NCBI GenBank assembly: GCA_017380635.1
Contig: JAFODP010000018.1
Coordinates: forward strand, 62,001-126,000
Length of the DNA: 64,000 nt
DNA from: Bacteroidales bacterium
GTDB taxonomy: Bacteria; Bacteroidota; Bacteroidia; Bacteroidales; UBA1402
Direction: 5' to 3'
Below the pieces are notes generated by a model. That model was not told the DNA's origin, did no database searches, and saw nothing but the letters and a program-made list of their open reading frames with translations. Positions 34,033-40,301 of the stretch are shown here, piece after piece. Numbering within the stretch: position 1 is the first letter of the stretch; each line of letters begins with the position of its first letter. A program made the translations under genes and the position numbers.

Positions 34033-34069
34033 CAAAGATACGACAAATCCGAAATTATCCTTATCTTTG
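34033..34069. promoter_or_regulatory. Divergent -7 boxes for the BASS gene (minus) and tRNA-Leu (plus)
   Basis: TATCTTTG occurs on the minus strand at 34033-34040 and on the plus strand at 34062-34069. The plus-strand box lies 16 bases before the tRNA 5' end. Neither has a clear -33 element. Confidence 0.5.
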
Positions 34070-34085
34070 CGGCCGTTTTAAGGCT

Positions 34086-34169
34086 GCCCGAATGGTGGAA
34101 TGGTAGACACGAAGGACTTAAAATCCTTTGGCCATAGCGGCTGTACGGGTTCGAGTCCCGTTTCGGGTA
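34086..34169 (+). tRNA. tRNA-Leu (anticodon UAA)
   Basis: The 84-base sequence is a class II tRNA: acceptor stem GCCCGAA/TTCGGGT, anticodon stem AAGGA/TCCTT with loop CTTAAAA (anticodon TAA at 34119-34121), a long variable arm and T-arm ACGGGTTCGAGTCCCGT. CCA is not encoded. It reads TTA and TTG; TTG is the leucine codon strongly preferred by highly expressed genes in this window. Confidence 0.95.
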
Positions 34170-34176
34170 CAGAAAG

Positions 34177-34212
34177 AAGACTTTTCGACGAAAGCATCGA
34201 GAAGTCTTTTTT
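34177..34212 (+). terminator. Terminator of tRNA-Leu
   Basis: AAGACTT and AAGTCTT (34202-34208) plus TCGA/TCGA form a near-continuous stem with an eight-base loop, followed by Ts. Confidence 0.88.
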
Positions 34213-34222
34213 ATTTGTCCGC

Positions 34223-35089
34223 TTATTTCGTGCGCCACAAAAGGTAGTTTTCGTTTTGGAAGGCATCGCCGGGATGTGGATAGATTATGTGCAAAGCCTG
34301 CTGATAGTCGCGATAAAAACCGAAAGACTTAGTGCCCACCAGGTAAATGGCGTTGTCTATCTGCATATCGGCCAAAGCTTGCGCAAAATCGTGAAAAGAT
34401 TCCTGCGTGCGGCTCATCACCACCATCACTTCGCCATTCCTTTCGCAAAGCGCCTTTCTGATAGCCTTTCCCTTCGGTTCGTTTTCAATCATCACACCAT
34501 TGTCTACCAAAGGATACTGACGAAAGAAATAACCTTCTTTTTCGGTAGCTTCTTCGAATAATGGCGAATTTTCTGCCACACCTATATTCAATTTTCCGTC
34601 GATAATGCCGGCATAACCCTTCTTCGACAATCCCCAAGACAAAGGCCTGCCTTTCAACACAAAAGCCCCAACAATCTTGCCATTATCGGCTCGCACATCG
34701 GCAGCTCGGGTAGCAAAAACAATACTTTCGTCCTGTTCATCGGGAACGCCCATATACAACTCGGGCAGCGCATGATGAGGAATGTAAATATCCAAAGGAA
34801 TATCGTTTATGCTGTCTTGCAGATGTTCCACATAAGCTTTCTCGACAAGCGTATCGGTGTAATGTCCCAATGGAGGCAAAGTATCTTGTTTATCAGATTC
34901 ATAAACAGGAGACGACACAGGTTGGTTCAAGCAGAACAAAGCCGCCAAGACAAGCGCAAGCACGGCCAACACAAGCACAGCTATCCAGGTGTATTTCCGA
35001 GACTTAGGCTTCTTGCTTGCCGAAAGCAGCGTCTTCTGTCCGACTATTCTCAATTCGTCGTCGTGTATGTCGAAGTTATTTTTGCCCAT
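34223..35089 (-). CDS. Phosphodiester glycosidase (NAGPA)-like membrane-anchored protein
   Basis: The 288-residue protein has a cytoplasmic N-terminus (residues 1-31), one membrane helix (about 34-55) and an outside domain. The C-terminal half, with ENSPLFEEATEKEGYFFRQY, PLVDNGVMIENEPKGKAIR, GEVMVVMSRTQESFHDFAQAL and the final NAIYLVGTKSFGFYRD, follows the pattern of the NAGPA/DUF2233 domain, which in animals uncovers phosphodiester-linked GlcNAc. I am moderately sure of the family and cannot name a substrate. Its 5' end overlaps the 3' end of the LytTR gene by 14 bases, so the two are one operon. Confidence 0.65.
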   Translation of the reverse strand: MGKNNFDIHDDELRIVGQKTLLSASKKPKSRKYTWIAVLVLAVLALVLAALFCLNQPVSSPVYESDKQDTLPPLGHYTDTLVEKAYVEHLQDSINDIPLDIYIPHHALPELYMGVPDEQDESIVFATRAADVRADNGKIVGAFVLKGRPLSWGLSKKGYAGIIDGKLNIGVAENSPLFEEATEKEGYFFRQYPLVDNGVMIENEPKGKAIRKALCERNGEVMVVMSRTQESFHDFAQALADMQIDNAIYLVGTKSFGFYRDYQQALHIIYPHPGDAFQNENYLLWRTK

Positions 35090-35453
35090 CGTCGTAATTT
35101 CTTAATGATTCTATATAGGCCTTCAGCTTGATTAAGACTTCGCGCGAAGCAGAAAGTTCGTGATAACAAGTGGCGCAGTCCGAGAGAATCAGTTGTTGTT
35201 TTGCAATATCTATTACATAAATATATTCCGTGTTGATAATCAATCCCCTACCCAGCCTGAGAAACTGAGAACCATCATCGCCCAACTGGTTGCCAATCAG
35301 ATCTTCCAATTGACCCAATTGAAAAGAAACCAAGCGACGGCGGTTGTCGAGCGTAACAACATTGGAATAATTACCTTCGGAAGAGATATACACAAGCTTC
35401 TCCTGCGGTATTCGCAAGAGTTCTGTGCCTTTTGATATAACGATAGCGCTCAT
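35076..35453 (-). CDS. Stand-alone LytTR DNA-binding regulator
   Basis: The 125-residue protein is only a LytTR domain, without a receiver: RIPQEKLVYISSEGNYSNV (strand and turn), RRRLVSFQLGQLEDLIG, and FLRLGRGLIINTEYIYVID. LytTR proteins bind paired short direct repeats. I start at ATG 35453 because the upstream open frame is not conserved LytTR sequence and contains the promoter. It probably controls the NAGPA-like gene that it overlaps. The signal it senses is unknown. Confidence 0.88.
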   Translation of the reverse strand: MSAIVISKGTELLRIPQEKLVYISSEGNYSNVVTLDNRRRLVSFQLGQLEDLIGNQLGDDGSQFLRLGRGLIINTEYIYVIDIAKQQLILSDCATCYHELSASREVLIKLKAYIESLRNYDDGQK

Positions 35454-35472
35454 CCGAGAAGTTGAATTTGCG

Positions 35473-35480
35473 CAAAAGTA
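35473..35480 (-). promoter_or_regulatory. -7 box for the LytTR gene
   Basis: TACTTTTG on the minus strand, 20 bases upstream of the ATG; -33 element not clear. Confidence 0.45.
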
Positions 35481-35609
35481 CAAATTATTTCCCAAGAAAT
35501 GGGCGCAAGCGGCACGTAGGTACGAAATGAAAATATAGTGTACGAACAGACATTGGCCTAGCGCTTTCGTAAGACAGAATTGCAAGTCGTACATTACAGA
35601 CAAAATGCG

Positions 35610-35640
35610 CTTGTAATCAAACAATTAAACACGATTTTTG
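35610..35640 (+). promoter_or_regulatory. Promoter of the WG-repeat gene
   Basis: CTTG at 35610-35613 and GATTTTTG at 35633-35640 with a 19-base spacer. The box covers an in-frame TTG at 35638, which excludes that codon as a start. Confidence 0.55.
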
Positions 35641-35676
35641 CGGAAAATTCTTATCAAACATTTCATCAAAAAAATT

Positions 35677-36606
35677 ATGAACACGAAAACTAAACGCATC
35701 ATCGGCATTTCTGCCTGGAGTCTGTTGGCCGCCATTCTCGTTGTTGGCATCATTTTCATTTGCGGCTACGAAAAACCCATTGCTGAAAATGTATCGGAAG
35801 ACGGCCTACTTCTCAACGACGACCTGATTGCCATCAGAGAAAACGATGGAAAAATCACCATCAAGAATGAAAAAACCGGGAAAATCACCGCCGAAAACAT
35901 CAAGCTGGACTGGGGCATTCCTTCGCCCAACGATTCGCTCGGCGTATTCAGTACCGACGGAAAAAGAGGTTATTACAATTCGTACACGGGAGAAATTGTT
36001 GTCGAAGCGCAATACCGTCGCGCCTGGGTATTTTCGGAAGGCTTGGCAGCCGTGCAGAAAAACGGAAACATTGGCTTTATCAACCGAAAAGGAGAAGTGG
36101 TGATTCCTTTTGTTTATCCTTATCATGGCAATCCGCTTCACGAATTTATTTTCAAAAACGGACATTGCATCGTGGCCGACACTAACGGAAAATGCGGCAT
36201 CATCAACACAAAAGGCGAATGGATTATCCAACCCCGATACGACAACATCGAAGCCTACGAAGAATATATCATTGCCTCCAGTGCAGGCATCCGAAAACAA
36301 CTCACTTACAACGAAGAAATAATCAATGCTTTTGTGGTGGATCATATCAGCGTCTTGTCTTACACCGAGTCGGAGCGCTACGAAAACAAAGATGGCGAAA
36401 TTGTGTATCTCGACAAAAAAGTACCCACCGGATTGTTTTCTTATCGAGTGGGCGGACGCTGCGGCTTGATGGACGCCAATTGCAAACGTCTCACCGATCC
36501 ATTGTACGAAAGCATCATTGCCGTAAACAAAAACATGTATCGCGCCACTTTGTTGGACAGCTATTCCGAAGTCATTCTCAACGCCAAGGGCGAAATCATG
36601 CAGTAA
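35677..36606 (+). CDS. WG-repeat protein with N-terminal membrane anchor
   Basis: The 309-residue product has a short N-terminal positive stretch, a membrane helix (about residues 8-29), and then WG (KWG-type) beta repeats: GYYNSYTGEIVVEAQY, GFINRKGEVVIPFVY, CGIINTKGEWIIQPRYD and CGLMDANCKRLTDPLY. WG repeats form beta-propeller-like structures of unknown function. I use ATG 35677; the frame extends upstream but only into the promoter. The stop is immediately followed by the mtgA ATG, so the two genes are translationally coupled and may be functionally linked to the cell wall. Confidence 0.85.
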   Translation: MNTKTKRIIGISAWSLLAAILVVGIIFICGYEKPIAENVSEDGLLLNDDLIAIRENDGKITIKNEKTGKITAENIKLDWGIPSPNDSLGVFSTDGKRGYYNSYTGEIVVEAQYRRAWVFSEGLAAVQKNGNIGFINRKGEVVIPFVYPYHGNPLHEFIFKNGHCIVADTNGKCGIINTKGEWIIQPRYDNIEAYEEYIIASSAGIRKQLTYNEEIINAFVVDHISVLSYTESERYENKDGEIVYLDKKVPTGLFSYRVGGRCGLMDANCKRLTDPLYESIIAVNKNMYRATLLDSYSEVILNAKGEIMQ

Positions 36607-37287
36607 ATGAAATCCTTACGCGACATAGTACTGATTTATCTTCCTTGCTTATTCCTGGTGGGAAGTTTCTCTTGGGTAATGGCCTATAAATTCTTGCCCG
36701 TGCGCTGGACGCCCTTGATGCTGAAAAGACAGATAGAAAACGCTTCTCAGGATGATTATCGTCGGCAGCAAATCTGGGTGAGCAAGGAAGATATCAGTCC
36801 GCTGTTGATTGATGCCGTTTTACTGGCCGAAGATCAACGTTTCTATCAACATAAAGGTTTTGACCTTATCGAACTCAGAAGCATGACGCAGGCTTATCAG
36901 CAGGGCGAATGCAGTCTTCGAGGTTGCAGCACCATTTCTCAGCAGGTGGCCAAAAATTGCTTCACCTTCGGCGGTCGTAGCTGGTGGCGCAAAGCCGTTG
37001 AAAGTTATTACACCATTTTGATAGAGCTACTATGGAGCAAAGACAGAATCTTGGAAATTTATCTGAACATTGCCGAAACGGGGCCGGGCTTATTCGGAAT
37101 GGAAGCGGCTTGCCAACAATATTTTCACCTGAGCTCGGCCGACATTTCCATTTCCGATGCGGCCGCTCTGGCTTGCGTCCTACCCCAGCCGCTAGTGCGA
37201 ACACCGCAGAACATTTTCCATTCTTTCGCTCACAAACATGCCCAACTTGCCAAAAGCCTTGGGAGGAATCATTCCATGCTCAACTGA
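36607..37287 (+). CDS. mtgA: Monofunctional peptidoglycan transglycosylase
   Basis: MtgA polymerises lipid II into glycan strands at the inner membrane. The 226-residue product has one membrane anchor (residues 8-27) and the GT51 motifs AEDQRFYQHKGFD (with the catalytic Glu), RGCSTISQQVAKN, RKAVE and EIYLNIAETG. There is no transpeptidase domain. It directly abuts the WG-repeat gene (TAA followed by ATG). Confidence 0.93.
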   Translation: MKSLRDIVLIYLPCLFLVGSFSWVMAYKFLPVRWTPLMLKRQIENASQDDYRRQQIWVSKEDISPLLIDAVLLAEDQRFYQHKGFDLIELRSMTQAYQQGECSLRGCSTISQQVAKNCFTFGGRSWWRKAVESYYTILIELLWSKDRILEIYLNIAETGPGLFGMEAACQQYFHLSSADISISDAAALACVLPQPLVRTPQNIFHSFAHKHAQLAKSLGRNHSMLN

Positions 37288-37318
37288 GCCACTTTAATAG
37301 CTTCCGACTGATCCAATA

Positions 37319-37414
37319 TTTTCAGTCCACTTTTCAGTCCACTTTCGAGTCCACTTTTCAGTCCACTTTTCAGTCCACTTTCGAGTGCAGTTTCTGGTGC
37401 AGTTTCTGGTGCAC
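37319..37414. repeat. Eight exact-length tandem 12-bp units (TTTTCAGTCCAC type)
   Basis: Units 1, 2, 4 and 5 are identical (TTTTCAGTCCAC); unit 3 is TTTCGAGTCCAC; units 6-8 drift to TTTCTGGTGCAC. The 96-base array sits between the convergent 3' ends of mtgA and the Rieske-like gene. A minus-strand frame through it would encode repeats of Ser-Gly-Leu-Lys, but it has no supporting start or homology. Confidence 0.92.
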
Positions 37415-37422
37415 TTTGTAAT

Positions 37423-37860
37423 TTACCTATGCACCGTGATGTTGCCGTCGGGGGAGAGGGTGCAGCGATAGCGGCGGAGAGGTTCATCGCAGATGCCAAG
37501 CGAGGGCGTGCCAAGTCCGAAAGAGAGGTTGTAGACTTCGCCACAGTGCGGACAAGTGGCATTCAGGCTTTCGTCGGGCAAATCGATGCGCTTGGAAGGC
37601 TGGGCTTCGTGGGGACAAGCCATATCGAAAGCATAATACTGACCATCGAAAGCACAAACCAACAGAATACCTGCATAACCGCAAGCATCGGAAGCCAAAC
37701 GCGGTGAGGTGATAGACCAAACATTTCCCGGAAACAAACAGTTGATGGTAGCCAGATTGCGCTGCACATAGACGGGCACATCGGGAATGGACGAACGATA
37801 ATTGCCACAAGCCGACAGCATAACAAAGAGAATCAACAAGAAAGTGGTCTTGGTTTTCAT
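37423..37860 (-). CDS. Rieske-like lipoprotein with an incomplete second cluster motif
   Basis: The 145-residue product begins with a lipoprotein signal (FVMLSACG, acylated Cys18). The Rieske-like domain has the first motif ACPHE (Cys-x-His), but the second reads ATCPHCGEVYNL rather than the canonical Cys-x-x-His, so the fourth [2Fe-2S] ligand is in doubt. A GLGTPSLGICDEPLRRYRC segment closes the fold. It may be a redox or structural envelope protein; the electron partner is unknown. The -7 box TACTTTTG (plus 37889-37896) is 29 bases upstream. Confidence 0.78.
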   Translation of the reverse strand: MKTKTTFLLILFVMLSACGNYRSSIPDVPVYVQRNLATINCLFPGNVWSITSPRLASDACGYAGILLVCAFDGQYYAFDMACPHEAQPSKRIDLPDESLNATCPHCGEVYNLSFGLGTPSLGICDEPLRRYRCTLSPDGNITVHR

Positions 37861-37888
37861 TTCAATGACTTAACGGGATATTTCATGG

Positions 37889-37896
37889 CAAAAGTA
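37889..37896 (-). promoter_or_regulatory. -7 box for the Rieske-like gene
   Basis: TACTTTTG on the minus strand matches TAnnTTTG; no clear -33 element. Confidence 0.45.
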
Positions 37897-37905
37897 AAAA
37901 GTTAA

Positions 37906-37936
37906 TTTGAAATCTCCGAGCCTTTCACTATCTTCG
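37906..37936 (+). promoter_or_regulatory. Promoter of the M3 peptidase gene
   Basis: TTTG at 37906-37909 and TATCTTCG at 37929-37936 with a 19-base spacer; the leader would be about 35 nt. Confidence 0.7.
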
Positions 37937-37980
37937 CGCGTTTTTGTAAAATCTTAAAAATCACATAAACAATTACATAT

Positions 37981-40068
37981 ATGAAGAAAATTTTGTCTCT
38001 TTGCTTGCTCAGTATCATGATGATGTCTTGCAATCAATCTAAAAATCCATTTTTCGAGGAATACAGCACGCCTTACGGCTCTGTTCCTTTTGATGAAATC
38101 AAGGTAGAACATTTCATGCCCGCTTTCCAGGAAGGTATGAAACAACAAACCGCTGAAATTGAAGCTATTGTAAACAATCCCGAAGCGCCCACTTTTGAAA
38201 ACACCATCGAAGCGATGGAAAACAGCGGCCAATTGTTGAGCAAGGTTTCTTATGTTTTCTCTTGCCTTACCGGCGCCGAAACCAACGACGAACTCACAGC
38301 TTTGTCGATGGAAATCTCTCCCCTGCTCTCGGCTCATGGCGACAATATTTCGTTGAACGATGGTCTGTTCCAACGTGTTAAGGCCGTTTACGAACAAAAA
38401 GATCAGCTGAATCTGAATCAGGAACAAGCTCGTTTGCTGGAAATTACTTACAAAGATTTTATCCGTTCGGGTGCTGCTTTGAACGAAGCCGACAAAAATC
38501 GTCTGCGCGAAATCAATATGGAATTGTCCAAGTTGGCTTTGCAATTTTCCGACAATGTATTGAAAGAAACTAATCAGTATATGTTGGTGATTGACAAGGA
38601 AGAAGACTTGGCCGGCTTGCCCGAAAGCGTGATTGCCGCCGCTGCCACCACCGCCAAGAATAAAGGTTTGGAAGGCAAATGGGTCTTCACTTTGCACAAC
38701 CCCAGTCGTTTGCCTTTCTTGCAATATAGCGAACGTCGCGAATTGCGCGAAGCCTTGCTGAAAGCTTATATCAATCGTGGCGACAACGACAACGAATTCG
38801 ACAACAAGGCCATCATCAACAAGATGGTAAACTATCGTATCGAACGTTCTAATTTGTTAGGATACAACACTTTTGCAGATTATGCTTTGGAAAACAAAAT
38901 GGCTCAGACTCCCGAAGCTGTTTTCGATTTGATGGCTAAAATCTGGGAACGTGCTTTACCTCAGGCTAAAAAAGAAGCCAAAGAATTGCAAGCCTATATC
39001 AACAAGGAAGGTGGCAAGTTCAAATTGGAAGCTTGGGACTGGTGGTATTACACCGAAAAAGTGCGCAAGGAAAAATTCGACCTCGACGAAGCCGAACTCA
39101 AGCCTTATTTCAAGATGGAAAACGTGCGCGAAGGCATCTTCATGGTGGCCAACCGTTTGTATGGTTTGAACTTCAAACAACTTGACAATGTGGACGTTTA
39201 CCATCCCGAAGTAGAAGTTTTCGAAGTGAGCGATGCCGATGGTTCACTCATTGGCTTGTTCTACACCGACTATTACCCCAGAGAAGGCAAGAGAAGCGGT
39301 GCCTGGATGAGCAGCTTGCGTAAACAACAGGTGCTCAACGGCCAACACGTTCATCCTCATATTTATAATGTAGGTAACTTTACCCGTCCCGTGGGTGACA
39401 CCCCTGCTCTGCTCAGCATCGACGAAGTGGAAACCATGTTCCACGAATTCGGACACGCTTTGCATGGTTTGTTGAGCAAATGTACCTACAACAGCCTGAG
39501 TGGCACCAGCGTTAGCCGCGACTTTGTGGAATTGCCTTCGCAAATCATGGAAAACTGGTGTATGCATCCCGAAGTGTTGAAACTCTATGCCAAGCATTAT
39601 GAAACCGGCGAAATCATTCCCGACGAACTGATTGCCAAGATCCAGGCTTCCAACACGTTCAACCAAGGTTTCACCACCGTCGAGTTGGTTTCGGCCGCTT
39701 ATCTGGATATGTTCTGGCACGTCCTCGACAAGTCGCAGGATTTCGACGTTCGCGCTTTCGAAACCGAGCAACTGACCAAACTCGGTCTGATTCCCGAAAT
39801 CATCGTTCGCTATCGCAGCACCAACTTCATCCACATTTTCAAGAACAATTACAGCGCCGGTTACTACTCTTACTTGTGGTCGGAAGTGCTTGATGCCGAT
39901 GGTTTCGGTTTGTTCGAAGAAAAAGGAATTTTCGATCAGGCCTCGGCTACTTCGTTCAGAAAGAACGTGTTAGAAAGAGGCAACACCGACGAGCCCATGA
40001 ACTTGTATCGTGCGTTCCGCGGTGCCGATCCCAATCCCGAAGCGCTGCTTTTGCGCAGAGGCTTGTAA
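37981..40068 (+). CDS. dcp: M3 family peptidyl-dipeptidase, lipoprotein (Dcp-like)
   Basis: The 695-residue product has a lipoprotein signal (MMMSCNQS) and the full M3 zinc peptidase domain. The zinc motif HEFGH lies at H488-H492 with E489 as the base, and DFVELPSQIMENW supplies the third ligand. This is the thimet-oligopeptidase-like fold of bacterial peptidyl-dipeptidase Dcp, which releases dipeptides from C-termini of short peptides. The lipoprotein signal suggests a periplasmic or outer-membrane face location, in contrast to the cytoplasmic E. coli enzyme. It is transcribed alone. Confidence 0.92.
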   Translation: MKKILSLCLLSIMMMSCNQSKNPFFEEYSTPYGSVPFDEIKVEHFMPAFQEGMKQQTAEIEAIVNNPEAPTFENTIEAMENSGQLLSKVSYVFSCLTGAETNDELTALSMEISPLLSAHGDNISLNDGLFQRVKAVYEQKDQLNLNQEQARLLEITYKDFIRSGAALNEADKNRLREINMELSKLALQFSDNVLKETNQYMLVIDKEEDLAGLPESVIAAAATTAKNKGLEGKWVFTLHNPSRLPFLQYSERRELREALLKAYINRGDNDNEFDNKAIINKMVNYRIERSNLLGYNTFADYALENKMAQTPEAVFDLMAKIWERALPQAKKEAKELQAYINKEGGKFKLEAWDWWYYTEKVRKEKFDLDEAELKPYFKMENVREGIFMVANRLYGLNFKQLDNVDVYHPEVEVFEVSDADGSLIGLFYTDYYPREGKRSGAWMSSLRKQQVLNGQHVHPHIYNVGNFTRPVGDTPALLSIDEVETMFHEFGHALHGLLSKCTYNSLSGTSVSRDFVELPSQIMENWCMHPEVLKLYAKHYETGEIIPDELIAKIQASNTFNQGFTTVELVSAAYLDMFWHVLDKSQDFDVRAFETEQLTKLGLIPEIIVRYRSTNFIHIFKNNYSAGYYSYLWSEVLDADGFGLFEEKGIFDQASATSFRKNVLERGNTDEPMNLYRAFRGADPNPEALLLRRGL

Positions 40069-40126
40069 GATGCCCATGCAGCCGCATTTTTATGTCTGTT
40101 TTAATGAATATTTTCAAAAAATAAAC

Positions 40127-40134
40127 TATCTTTG
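40127..40134 (+). promoter_or_regulatory. -7 box for secDF
   Basis: TATCTTTG; the -33 region is weak. Transcription from here gives a leader of about 160 nt before the secDF ATG. Confidence 0.5.
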
Positions 40135-40174
40135 CGGCTCGCTTTTCTTTAAATAGCAATAAAAGCGATTGATT

Positions 40175-40228
40175 ATCAAGCATTTGACTACAATTCTCTT
40201 TCAAAAAAGGAGTTGTCGGGTGCTTGGT
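40175..40228 (+). promoter_or_regulatory. Structured element in the secDF leader
   Basis: ATCAAGCA (40175-40182) pairs with TGCTTGGT (40221-40228), and inside it ACAATTCT pairs with GGAGTTGT (40209-40216, two G-U). The two-stem hairpin has no U-tract. An adjoining short frame at 40229-40267 could encode 12 residues. A role in secDF control is inference. Confidence 0.5.
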
Positions 40229-40267
40229 ATGGGTCGTTTTGAAGCTGTTTGGACTAAGCAATTGTGA
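40229..40267 (+). other. Possible leader peptide frame (12 codons)
   Basis: ATG at 40229 begins MGRFEAVWTKQL, ending in TGA at 40265; it starts one base after the hairpin. No similarity to known arrest peptides is evident; it may be chance. Confidence 0.2.
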
Positions 40268-40301
40268 AATTTTTAATGAAACAATAATAAATTTAAACAC
40301 A

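Noticed and set aside
37269-37562. Minus-strand frame with Ser-Gly-Leu-Lys repeats
   Set aside because: It is created by the 12-bp array, overlaps the 3' ends of mtgA and the Rieske-like gene, and has no homology or start signal.
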